Made by a program: the position numbers and the translations under genes
Shown here: piece after piece, positions 44,085-52,853 of the stretch
How the letters are laid out: the number at the start of each line of letters is the position of its first letter
Numbering within the stretch: the stretch's first letter is position 1
Notes under the pieces: model-generated
What the model was told of the DNA's origin: nothing
Database searches by the model: none
Seen by the model: the letters and a program-made list of their open reading frames with translations, nothing else
DNA from: an uncultured cyanobacterium
GTDB taxonomy: Bacteria > Cyanobacteriota > Cyanobacteriia > Cyanobacteriales > Nostocaceae
Length of the DNA stretch: 64,000 nucleotides
Reading direction: 5' to 3'
NCBI GenBank assembly: GCA_903848645.1
Contig: CAINGU010000087.1
Location: 186,001 to 250,000, forward strand

Positions 44085-44618
44085 TTAACCCAAGTTAGCT
44101 TGTATCTGCTCCCATTCAAATTGGAATATAGTCCTAATAGCCTGCTGTTTGTTTTGATATTGTAATGAGTAATCTGTACAAAGTTTTCTAAGTTGTGCTG
44201 CCTTCATTTGCTTCAACTGTTTCTGTCTGTATACAGTGTTATCAACTTCATCTGTAGAAGCCAATAAAGTCCCCTCACTCTGTTCTTGCTGTAAGTTATC
44301 TTCCACTGTGGGATTGCTGTCTAAAGTAGATTCAGTTAATGATGACTCAGCTATTAATTCACCTACTGGTAAATCAGCTAGTGGTTGATCTATTGGTAAG
44401 TTAGTTAATGATTCAGTTAATGGTAAACCAGCTAATGTAACTTCAGTATTCTGTTTACTCACTTTACAATAAACTTTCCTTCCTAAATTAAATATTGCTG
44501 TCAGTAATAAAAATAGTAATTTAATAAGTCTAAAAATAAACCTGACAGTTGCCTTGAAGTCACTAGCAAACTCTTGTGATTGGACTTCTGTTAATGATTG
44601 CTGAAAATATGTATTCAT
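44085..44618 (-). CDS. Membrane-anchored protein with SAP-like C-terminus
   Basis: The 177-residue protein has one membrane segment at about 29-46 (LIKLLFLLLTAIFNLG), an acidic Leu-Thr-Pro-rich middle with short repeats (LPLTESLTNLPIDQPLADLP), and a C-terminal helical part (LKQMKAAQLRKLCTDYSLQY) that resembles a SAP DNA-binding fold. It could tether DNA or a protein to the membrane. Not recognised as a known phage protein. Confidence 0.6.
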   Translation of the reverse strand: MNTYFQQSLTEVQSQEFASDFKATVRFIFRLIKLLFLLLTAIFNLGRKVYCKVSKQNTEVTLAGLPLTESLTNLPIDQPLADLPVGELIAESSLTESTLDSNPTVEDNLQQEQSEGTLLASTDEVDNTVYRQKQLKQMKAAQLRKLCTDYSLQYQNKQQAIRTIFQFEWEQIQANLG

Positions 44619-45777
44619 GTTTATTATTCCTGTCTATTGTTGATTTGCTGTTTGTTAATAAAAAAAGATAACTAAATACTGAATCGTTAGTTATCTTATA
44701 AACTTAGGGAGTATACACTTCTGTCTGTTTTAATAAAACACTGTTTACTAATTGGTGAAGGATTATTTAGCTAACAGTGAGGGGCTAACCAGGTGACTAC
44801 TTAAGCTTTTAGTCCTGTTAGTGAGTGAAGCGGATATGTCCTATCAGTGAGGGGCTACAAGAGGTCTTACCACTGAAGCGTTCAGCACTTAGTGAGTGAC
44901 AAGAGTTCTCCAAAGGTGAGATGCTAAGAGGACTCTTAAAGAGAAAAGAATGAAGCGTGATACTTTTATAAACTTAGGGAGTATACACCCAACTGTTGCT
45001 TACTAGCCTATTAGTTTAGCTCATGCTGCCATTGGTATTAGGTACTAACCATTGCTTTCCCTTACTACCGCAGTCATGTACCTAACAGTTACTAACCATT
45101 GTTTTCACTGTCAGGTATTACCTAAACTAACGCTTTCAGCAACAGACCATTCAGCTCTCTACCTTAAACTTCAACCCTCTGTGTCTAGGCACTTTTGAGG
45201 GGCGTTACAGTTGTAGAGAGGATAGAAGGCTTAAACTTCAACCCTCTGTACCTAAGCACTTCTGAGGGGCGTTACAGTTCCTTCTACAGGCTACAGACTA
45301 ATCCGCACTGTAGAACATAGATACTTAACAAAGCTAGTCAGCTTCTTAAGAAGTTTTCACTAAGTTAAATACCTATACCTCACACTAGTCAGCCTCCTAA
45401 GAGTCTTTCATGTAAGGGCTAAAGTGGTTTCATCTAAACACCTTTTGGTCTTAGGCAGAATAAGAACTGACACACAATCCTACTAAGTAGGCAGAATAAG
45501 TTCCGCACACAATCCTAAGACCACTGAATGTTAAGGGCATACTCAATAAAAAAGAGAGAGTTGTTGCTCCCTCTGACACACCTACTGTTTTATACCTCCC
45601 GCCATTAGTCACCTGCCCCAGCCCACCCTGTACAGATACACATATATTTAACAACCCAGTTATCTAATTACAAAACTACTTTTACTTTAACTACTATTAA
45701 TTCATATTTATCATTCATCCCACTTTCCATTAGTTCATTTAATGTATATAATAAACATAAGTAAACTTTTATTTTAG
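44619..45777. other. 1.16-kb non-coding region built of paired diverged repeats
   Basis: No credible gene is present. It begins with a perfect 11-bp hairpin (AAGATAACTAA/TTAGTTATCTT, 44665-44697). Beyond it, most of the sequence occurs in two related copies: TATAAACTTAGGGAGTATAC at 44697 and 44966; CAGTGAGGGGCTA near 44779 and 44851; a 43-bp block at about 45164 and 45228 that ends GAGGGGCGTTACAGTT; CTAGTCAGC-type units near 45334 and 45387; AGGCAGAATAAG near 45455 and 45490. It lies between the early genes and the portal gene, and may hold regulatory RNA, the late promoter or a packaging start. Confidence 0.6.
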
Positions 45778-47130
45778 ATGGCTACAAAACAAGAACTGCT
45801 AGATGCTTATAAAGGATTAAATCCTTCTGGCAATAGAGAGTTACCTATTAAATTAATTCAGCTAGTAGTAGAGCAAATTAAATCATTTTTACTGGGTGAT
45901 AGCTATCAAAAGAAAATAAAACTTTTAGCTACCAATCCTGAGCAACAAGCAAATTTAAATTTACAATTAGAGCAGATTAAACTTTATAGTCTATTACAGG
46001 ATGTTTACCTAGATGTACCTGTTTATGGAGAAACTTATATTGAGGTTTCTGATGGTAAGCTGCGTCATATTAGAACACTTGATGTTGATGACATAAAAGT
46101 TGACCCTCTTGACCCTTTAAAGGTTGTTTATCTAAAGGAATCAAGAGAGATTTATGACGCTGTTAATAACAAGTATGTCAAGGTAAAAGTAGAACATTAT
46201 CTGACTCTACCCACAGAGAATCAGACTACTCTAGATTTATTTAATCTGCCTGATTATAAATATTTTGTTAAGGTTGGTGATGCTGAACCTGTAGAAATGG
46301 GTGATCACATTCCCATTGTTAGGTTAGTGAATTCCTTAGATGGACGCACTGCTCAGTCTGCTATTGAAAGATTGATTCACCTTCAGCTTGAATATAATGA
46401 AGTCAGGTCAAGAATTAATCTAAATGGTAAACATCATAAACCTCAAGTTTTTACAATTGGAACTTCTGCACCTGCGATTATAGGCAGAACAAATTCAGCA
46501 CAACTTGAGAGTATAGAGTCACCTACAGGTAGTGCAGCTTTCCAAACAGCATTTACAAATGATGGTGCTTCAATTCTCCATCTTCCTATCAGTAATGCTG
46601 CTGCTGAATTGGGTATAACTCCTAAGATTGGTTACTTGCAACCAGTAGACTCACCTTATCTTGAAAGACAAAGATTAATCATTTTACAAGACATTTATTC
46701 TTTAACTGGAGTAATGGTTCTTGAGCTACAGAATGCTAGGTCAGCTTCTAGTTCATCTTCTCTTAGTGTCCTTTATGAACCATTAAACCGGGCTACATTA
46801 AGTAGAGCTAACTATTTAATTTCAGCTATCAAAACCATATTCCTAGAGTTAGGTATTGATATTCCTTTTAGGGTGGAATTACCTGACATGATGCCTAGAG
46901 ATTTACAAGATAAGAAACTGCAAATTGAAGCTGTTGTAAATAAACTGATTTCTAGGAAGAGATACCTGGTTGAAGTTGAAGGGTTAACTGAAGAAGAAGC
47001 ATTAAAAGAACTTGAACAGCTAGATGCAGAAAAGGGATTAAACATTCAGTATTCTGCTGCTTTAACTGACTCTAAAGATAAACCTAATATTGATGACAAA
47101 ACCTTATTTGAGGATAGTGTAATTAACTGA
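45778..47130 (+). CDS. Phage portal protein
   Basis: The 450-residue protein has the size and composition of SPP1 gp6-like portals: a helical start, a clip-type beta region with VPVYGETYIEV and IRTLDVDDIKVDPLDP, an IPIVRLVNSLDGR stretch, a long middle helix, and a Glu-rich C-terminus with GLTEEEALKELEQLD. It forms the dodecameric DNA gate at one capsid vertex. It is the first gene of the head module and its stop lies two bases before the next start. Confidence 0.85.
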   Translation: MATKQELLDAYKGLNPSGNRELPIKLIQLVVEQIKSFLLGDSYQKKIKLLATNPEQQANLNLQLEQIKLYSLLQDVYLDVPVYGETYIEVSDGKLRHIRTLDVDDIKVDPLDPLKVVYLKESREIYDAVNNKYVKVKVEHYLTLPTENQTTLDLFNLPDYKYFVKVGDAEPVEMGDHIPIVRLVNSLDGRTAQSAIERLIHLQLEYNEVRSRINLNGKHHKPQVFTIGTSAPAIIGRTNSAQLESIESPTGSAAFQTAFTNDGASILHLPISNAAAELGITPKIGYLQPVDSPYLERQRLIILQDIYSLTGVMVLELQNARSASSSSSLSVLYEPLNRATLSRANYLISAIKTIFLELGIDIPFRVELPDMMPRDLQDKKLQIEAVVNKLISRKRYLVEVEGLTEEEALKELEQLDAEKGLNIQYSAALTDSKDKPNIDDKTLFEDSVIN

Positions 47131-47132
47131 TT

Positions 47133-47474
47133 ATGAGTGAACAGCAAGAACAAACACAGGAATTAGATTTAGGTTTAGAAACAATCATACCCCCTGCTAT
47201 TGAAATTGACTATGAAGGAGCATTAGCTAAAACTAAACCTGACTTTCAAAGAATGGCTAAACTTCTAGGGATAAAACCAACTGGTAGTACCCAAGAAGAA
47301 GTGGAAGCAGAATTAAAAGAGAATTTAGTTCCAAAGATTCAGAATGCCTTACAGGCTGCACTAGCTAAGAATTCAAATACTAATGGTAAATCTGTGGTTA
47401 CAAAACCTGGGGTATCTGTTAACAAAACTTCTACAGAAGAAGAACGCAAAGTAAAAGCTTGGCGTGGATATTAA
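47133..47474 (+). CDS. Scaffold-like small protein
   Basis: The 113-residue acidic, helical protein (EQQEQTQELDLGLE at the start, then basic at the end with KVKAWRGY) stands between portal and capsid genes, where scaffolding proteins are usual. No sequence motif proves this. It could cover for the missing head protease by acting as an uncleaved scaffold. Confidence 0.6.
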   Translation: MSEQQEQTQELDLGLETIIPPAIEIDYEGALAKTKPDFQRMAKLLGIKPTGSTQEEVEAELKENLVPKIQNALQAALAKNSNTNGKSVVTKPGVSVNKTSTEEERKVKAWRGY

Positions 47475-47506
47475 ATTTCATTTATCTATTTATACATTTT
47501 AAAATT

Positions 47507-47872
47507 ATGCAAAACGTAACTTACAACACAGTCCTTTATAGATTTATTGCTTCATCTAATTTAGATGGTTCTATTGTTAACTTAATTACAGCAGTAGACA
47601 TTCCTGAAGGTGCAGTAGTAGCTATTAATAGTTCAGGTTTAGCAATTCTATGTACTGCCTCTCTTGAGCCTGTGGGAGTGGCTAGATACTCTCGCAAAGC
47701 AGGTACTTCTTTAGCAATTGATAATGACTGCATTGTTGAGAACAAAGGCACTTCTCTAGCACTTACACCTGGTACTGCTGTTTATGCTGGTGCTGCTGGT
47801 ATTGTTGCAGGTACAGGAACTAAGAAAGTTGGGATTGCTTTAACTGCTAACAAAGTTAAAATTTCTGTTTAA
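47507..47872 (+). CDS. Capsid decoration/cement protein (DUF2190-like)
   Basis: The 121-residue beta-rich protein has the profile of DUF2190 capsid cement proteins (VVAINSSGLAILCTA, EPVGVARYSRKAG, GTAVYAGAAGIVAG). The start MQNVTYNT at 47507 is chosen because an upstream in-frame start would overlap the previous gene. It probably sits on the outside of the capsid. Confidence 0.7.
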   Translation: MQNVTYNTVLYRFIASSNLDGSIVNLITAVDIPEGAVVAINSSGLAILCTASLEPVGVARYSRKAGTSLAIDNDCIVENKGTSLALTPGTAVYAGAAGIVAGTGTKKVGIALTANKVKISV

Positions 47873-47898
47873 TTCAAATAATTAATTATTTAAAATAT

Positions 47899-48972
47899 AT
47901 GACTTACAACACTACTTATTTTGGTGAACTTAGTTCCAATGATGCTGAGTTAGTAACTATTGACAATCAATCTGTTGTATCTATCCTGCGAGAATTAGAC
48001 CAGGATATGATGTTTTATGGTGACATGAACTCTAGGTTTTTTGGTCCACTGGTAGAAGCAATTAATACTCCTCAGAAAGTTGTCAAATATTATGATGGGG
48101 AAACTCTTGAAAGCTTAACTGAATCAGCGCGTCCTACTTCTAGAAATACTGTTTGGGATTACACTCAAGAAATTCCTTATGAAGAGTTTATGACTGCACT
48201 TACCCTCAGCAGTAGAGCAGTAAAACTAATGACTTCTGATGAGTTAGCTGGTTATGTACAAGCTAAATTAACCTCTTTCCAAAAAGCTAGGTTTTCTGCA
48301 TTACGTCAAGCTATCTTTACTAACACTGATAGAACAGTAATTGATAGTATTAACAAGTATCAAACAACTACTATTCCTTTTTATAATAGTGATAGTTCTG
48401 TTGCTGCCCCTGCTGTAAATGGCTATACTTTCCAAGCTGGTGATTTACAACATTACAATGCTGTTGCTAGTGCTGGTTCTCCTACTGTGGCTGAGATACG
48501 TTCAAAGCTAATTGATAAAATTAGACATCATGGCTACAAGCAATTAGAAATCTGGGTTAGTGACTATGATTATACTCTGGAAGCTTTGAGTGGTTTTGTA
48601 CCAGCAGAAAATCAAATTGGGCGTAACCTTCAAATTGCTAGTGGTAATGCTTCTAATGACAGAATGAGACAGCTATCTCCTTGGGAAGGTTTGGTAGGTT
48701 TTATTAGCAATGTTCCTATTATCAAAACACCCATAGTTCCTGTTGGCTATGCAATCTCTTGTGGGGTTGATGGTGGAAGCAACAAAACACCTTTCCTAAG
48801 CAGAATTCCTGCTGTTGCTAGTTTAGCTGGATTACAAACTGATGTTAAATCTAGCTTTGCTTTAGAAAATACAATCATGAGTGATGGCTGGGGTTATGCA
48901 CCAAATCATAGAGGTGCTTTAGCAGTTCTACAATTGAATGCTACTAGCTATTCTATTCCTAGTAACCTTTAA
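47899..48972 (+). CDS. Major capsid protein (HK97-fold)
   Basis: The 357-residue protein has the length, position and beta/alpha mix of HK97-type capsid proteins, with a long helix (YVQAKLTSFQKARFSALRQA) and a C-terminal SFALENTIMSDGWGYAPNHR segment. No delta domain or protease site is evident at the N-terminus, in line with the absence of a protease gene. The assignment rests on the gene order portal, scaffold, cement, MCP. Confidence 0.75.
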   Translation: MTYNTTYFGELSSNDAELVTIDNQSVVSILRELDQDMMFYGDMNSRFFGPLVEAINTPQKVVKYYDGETLESLTESARPTSRNTVWDYTQEIPYEEFMTALTLSSRAVKLMTSDELAGYVQAKLTSFQKARFSALRQAIFTNTDRTVIDSINKYQTTTIPFYNSDSSVAAPAVNGYTFQAGDLQHYNAVASAGSPTVAEIRSKLIDKIRHHGYKQLEIWVSDYDYTLEALSGFVPAENQIGRNLQIASGNASNDRMRQLSPWEGLVGFISNVPIIKTPIVPVGYAISCGVDGGSNKTPFLSRIPAVASLAGLQTDVKSSFALENTIMSDGWGYAPNHRGALAVLQLNATSYSIPSNL

Positions 48973-49008
48973 TTAAATTGGAGGGGTAATTCCCTCCTGT
49001 AAAACATT

Positions 49009-49668
49009 ATGTTTGCAGATTTAGAAAGATATAAATCACTAGAAAGGGATTTATCAATATCATCAATTGTTAATCAGTTTTCTGGTTTAGTTTATGTTCC
49101 AACTATAACTTATCCAAGTTTTCAAAATACTTTACAAACTGCTGGTGCAGTAACCATAAATGTAGATAATGCTACTTGCACTATACAAGGTAGTGCAACT
49201 ATTTACCCTGCTTATTTCATTCCAGGTTACACAACTGAAAGTGCTTCTTTAGCTGGCAATTATAACAATGTTATAACTAGTAATTCTTTATTTAGTTTGT
49301 TTGACAGCGAAGTATTAATAACTCAGTTAAGTCCTACTTACTGGTATCCTAATACTTATCCTGATGCTTCATGGGGTAGACTTAGACAATGCCCTTTTCT
49401 TGCAAGTTATTTTTTTGATTTAGGTTCTTCTAAAACTTATGCTGGAACTCTTGATTATTTTCAATATGATGAGTCAGGATTATTTTTATTTAATCTTTTA
49501 GAAGTTTATCAATTTGTAAGTGGAGGAATTAATAATAATGTAAATGTTAGAGTTACTTCTGCTAACATGACTTACCAACCATACACTGATAGTAGTGGTG
49601 GGATTCAAGCTTTATCTAAAAATACTATTATCAATTATATAAAAAGATTTCCCAATAGGATAATTTAA
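49009..49668 (+). CDS. Head-proximal structural protein, unknown
   Basis: The 219-residue protein is rich in Tyr, Thr, Ser and Asn (TYPSFQNTLQTAGAVTINVD) and has no recognised family. Its place directly after the capsid gene suggests a neck, connector or adaptor protein. It is followed after four bases by the next gene. Confidence 0.55.
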   Translation: MFADLERYKSLERDLSISSIVNQFSGLVYVPTITYPSFQNTLQTAGAVTINVDNATCTIQGSATIYPAYFIPGYTTESASLAGNYNNVITSNSLFSLFDSEVLITQLSPTYWYPNTYPDASWGRLRQCPFLASYFFDLGSSKTYAGTLDYFQYDESGLFLFNLLEVYQFVSGGINNNVNVRVTSANMTYQPYTDSSGGIQALSKNTIINYIKRFPNRII

Positions 49669-49672
49669 AATT

Positions 49673-50680
49673 ATGCCAGTCTCAATTACTTGGACTAATT
49701 TCTTTAATAATTATTTACGCCCTGCTTTAAATGACACTACTACTAGTATTGTTGATAGTAGCAGAGCTAATTTACTTACATTATTTGTAGTTTCTGATCT
49801 TCAAGCTAAAGGTTTAACTGACATAACATCTACTGTATCTAGTGGAGCTATTACCTCATTAGATGCAAATGTGATTGATGCTTGGAACTTAATAGGATTT
49901 GGAGTTAAATATTACTTTGTAAATGACCCTGTAGTTAAATATGATTCTGCTTCTGGTACTTCCATTACTAGAGATAGAGAATTAATAGAAAAAGCACAAA
50001 CAGATTATTTTTTACATCTCAGGGCTTATATTACTATTAACAAATTAGCCACACTAACTGCTGCTGAATTCTGGACTCAACAAGATGTTATAGATTTAAT
50101 AGCAGGTGGAGCTTCTAAAACTTGTTGTAAGGATAGCTTAGAAGATAAGTTAGCTTTAATTGCTAGGGAAGAACAGAAAGATTTAACTATTGGTGATCAG
50201 AAAAGATTAACTGCTATTGAGTTAAAGCAACTTGAAAGAGCTTATGAATTAGAAGATAAAGCTGCATTAATTGAAAAGACTGCTACCAATGGGGCATGGA
50301 CTTCAGCAGGACAATTTACTGTTTCCTACTTGGTTGATTACCAAACAGAATTAGAAGACACTGTACCTTTATTCCAATTAGATTTAGATAATGATTCCTT
50401 TGGTATTCCAACTATTGTAAATGTACAAACTTACAGTGGTGGATTCATTGACACTGCAAAATATAAGAGATTGGATATTGAACTTGTTGCTACGGCTAAT
50501 GTCAGCTTTATATTAAAAGAATTAGTTGGTCTTACTTGGCAGAATGTTGGTACTTTGACTACTGATAATACTATTGTTAAAAGCTATTCATTGGTTAATA
50601 CAAATGTCATCAAAGTAGAAGTTATAGGCACTCAAGCTAACACACAATTATTTATCAGAGGAACTTTAAAAGGTTATTAA
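49673..50680 (+). CDS. Structural protein with beta-rich C-terminus, possible neck or receptor-binding part
   Basis: In this 335-residue protein the N-terminal 140 residues are helical, a charged coiled-coil segment follows (LIAREEQKDLTIGDQKRLTA), and the last 120 residues form a jelly-roll-like beta domain ending in QLFIRGTLKGY. Helical anchor plus beta-sandwich is usual for phage neck or baseplate proteins that bind cells. Family not recognised. Confidence 0.55.
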   Translation: MPVSITWTNFFNNYLRPALNDTTTSIVDSSRANLLTLFVVSDLQAKGLTDITSTVSSGAITSLDANVIDAWNLIGFGVKYYFVNDPVVKYDSASGTSITRDRELIEKAQTDYFLHLRAYITINKLATLTAAEFWTQQDVIDLIAGGASKTCCKDSLEDKLALIAREEQKDLTIGDQKRLTAIELKQLERAYELEDKAALIEKTATNGAWTSAGQFTVSYLVDYQTELEDTVPLFQLDLDNDSFGIPTIVNVQTYSGGFIDTAKYKRLDIELVATANVSFILKELVGLTWQNVGTLTTDNTIVKSYSLVNTNVIKVEVIGTQANTQLFIRGTLKGY

Positions 50681-50681
50681 T

Positions 50682-51623
50682 ATGGCTATAGAAATTAATC
50701 CAAGTACCCCTTTTAGTCCTATTCCTACTGTTAATGGTATATCTGTTATCTGGCTTGGTAATTGGGATAATGCTAGAGTTTATAGACGCAATGAAGGAGT
50801 ATTTTATGATAGTTCCAGCTATAGAGCTAACACAAGCACAAGCCAAGAACCTAGTCCAACTGCAACAGATTGGGATTTATTATCTCAAGGAATAGATGTA
50901 TCTGATATTAACAATCACATTGCAAATACATCTAATCCTCACAGCACTACAGCAGCTCAAGTAGGGGCAATTCCTACATCTGAAAAAGGAATAGCTTCTG
51001 GGGTAGCTAGTTTAGATAGTGGAGGTAAAATTCCTGATGTTCAAATATCATCAAGCATTGCTAGGTTAACTAATGTTACTGCTGCTCAAGTTGGTAACAC
51101 TACTTCTCAATGGAATGCAGATAGAATTCAAGGAGTAAATGTACACACTGCTACTCCTACAAATGGGCAAGTTTTAACTTACAGCACCGCAAATAGTAGA
51201 TATGAACCTGCTACTCCTTCTGGTGCTAGTAAAATCATCCAAGTAATAAATTCATCTGTTTCTTTTTGGTCAATTTCTACAAGTGGAACTCAACAAAGTA
51301 CAACTCTTAGTGCTTCAATAACCCCTACCAATGCTAGTTCAACTATTTATATAACAGGAGCATTAACAGGTGTAACAAAAAGTACGTCAGTAAATACTCA
51401 CTATTTTAGTGTTCAAGTATTTGATGGAACTAATGGATATACTATAGCTATTAATGTTGGTAGAAGAGCCGATGCTTATCCTGAAGCTGTACCTATTATT
51501 TTATTCCTTCCTGCTTCAAATACATCTACCAGAACCTATACAGTTAGATGTAATCAAATTGGTGGGGGAATTATATCTACTAATACAACTAACTATTTAA
51601 CATTAATGGAAATTGCTCCATAA
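50682..51623 (+). CDS. Tail fibre or head fibre protein
   Basis: The 313-residue protein has a carbohydrate-binding-like unit (WLGNWDNARVYRRNEGVFYD), the tail-fibre motif NPHSTTAAQVGA, a KGIASGVASLDSGGKIP segment common in phage fibres, and a C-terminal beta domain (KIIQVINSSVSFW to the end). It should recognise the host surface. It begins two bases after the previous stop. Confidence 0.8.
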   Translation: MAIEINPSTPFSPIPTVNGISVIWLGNWDNARVYRRNEGVFYDSSSYRANTSTSQEPSPTATDWDLLSQGIDVSDINNHIANTSNPHSTTAAQVGAIPTSEKGIASGVASLDSGGKIPDVQISSSIARLTNVTAAQVGNTTSQWNADRIQGVNVHTATPTNGQVLTYSTANSRYEPATPSGASKIIQVINSSVSFWSISTSGTQQSTTLSASITPTNASSTIYITGALTGVTKSTSVNTHYFSVQVFDGTNGYTIAINVGRRADAYPEAVPIILFLPASNTSTRTYTVRCNQIGGGIISTNTTNYLTLMEIAP

Positions 51624-51651
51624 AAATAAATATAATTAATTATGATAAATT

Positions 51652-52035
51652 ATGTATAAAAATATTGTAATTGAAAAACAAATCTCTTCCCTAAATCCTG
51701 ACACAACTCAAATATCAATTAGTCCTAATGTCCAAGATAAAATAGTTGAACATATACTACTTCAATCAGGTGGAGTAGGTTTAGGATTTATACTAGCTTT
51801 TATAGGTTCAGTTTTTATTTCTAAATGGTTAGGTATACCTGAATTTATTAACAGGTGGATGGATAAATTAGATAGTGAAACTGAATCATTACGCTCTTTA
51901 GCCAATGCAGTTAATTCACTAGCTGAAGATTCAAAAGATAATCACAATAAATATGTTACTGATCATCAACATATTTTAAATGCAGTTTCAGAAGTAAAAG
52001 AAGAAGTTAGAGATATCAAAAGAAAGTTAGAATAA
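51652..52035 (+). CDS. Membrane protein with C-terminal coiled coil
   Basis: The 127-residue protein has one membrane segment (VGLGFILAFIGSVFISKWLG, about 42-62) and a long coiled coil with LAEDSKDNHNKYV and VKEEVRDIKRKLE. It could be a holin-like or membrane-tether protein, but no endolysin gene accompanies it. Function open. Confidence 0.55.
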   Translation: MYKNIVIEKQISSLNPDTTQISISPNVQDKIVEHILLQSGGVGLGFILAFIGSVFISKWLGIPEFINRWMDKLDSETESLRSLANAVNSLAEDSKDNHNKYVTDHQHILNAVSEVKEEVRDIKRKLE

Positions 52036-52079
52036 ATATTTTCTAATGTGTAATTAGCCTAATATTCTATTTATAAATT

Positions 52080-52853
52080 ATGATATCTCTGGGATGTAGT
52101 TATTCAAGAGGTATCTTTTTGCATTCAGCTAGTAATTCTTATAAAGAAAGTGCAGTTTATAAACATAGATATAAGTCAGGTAGAAGACCTGAACCTAAGC
52201 GGTGTTCTGTTATTAAAAAAGATGGAACTCAATGTAAAAATAATTTGATGATTGGCTATAACTGTTGTGCTACTCATGGGGGTAAAGCAGCCAAAGCTAG
52301 AATCACACATGGTCTACATTCTAAATTAGTTAAAGAAAATAATATGAGAGCAATTAAATCATTATCTGCCAAGGAAAGAAAGGAGTTATTAGCTACTGAT
52401 TACAGTAAAGAAACTTTATTAGACAATAGCATTATGCTGTCTGATGCCATGATTGGTAGGCTTATTGACCATCAATCAGAGTTAATAGAAAGGTATAACA
52501 CAGCAATACAGTTAAGTAATTCTCTCACTGATTCTTCTCCAAGAGAAGCGGAAGTAATGACCAATAATATCAATGGTTTGAGTAAAGCTATAACTGATTT
52601 ATCTAAAGTTATTCAGATTCATCAAGCTCAGATTAATGCTACTTTAAAAACTAGAAAAGACCTCAGAGATAAGAATGAAAATGAACTTACACTCAAGGCT
52701 TTGTATGAACAGTTAAGTGTAGACCCCAAAGAATTAATCCAAGATTTAGTTAAAGCATACCTAACATCTAATCCTGAAACTAAGGTTGATGAATTATTTG
52801 CTCTTAAACCAGCAGATGTGGAAATTGAATATGAGTTAGGAGATGATGACTAA
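52080..52853 (+). CDS. Terminase small subunit-like protein with Cys/His motif
   Basis: The 257-residue protein has an N-terminal zinc-binding motif (RCSVIKKDGTQCKNN, then CCATHGGKAAKA), a helical centre, and an acidic tail. Such HGGK-type proteins commonly stand directly before the large terminase gene and act in DNA recognition. Its TAA stop overlaps the ATG of the large subunit by one base (TAATGG). Confidence 0.7.
   Translation: MISLGCSYSRGIFLHSASNSYKESAVYKHRYKSGRRPEPKRCSVIKKDGTQCKNNLMIGYNCCATHGGKAAKARITHGLHSKLVKENNMRAIKSLSAKERKELLATDYSKETLLDNSIMLSDAMIGRLIDHQSELIERYNTAIQLSNSLTDSSPREAEVMTNNINGLSKAITDLSKVIQIHQAQINATLKTRKDLRDKNENELTLKALYEQLSVDPKELIQDLVKAYLTSNPETKVDELFALKPADVEIEYELGDDD

Noticed and set aside
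45451-45654. 67-codon minus-strand frame in the repeat-rich non-coding block
   Set aside because: Overlaps the AGGCAGAATAAG repeat pair and has no ribosome site or recognisable feature.
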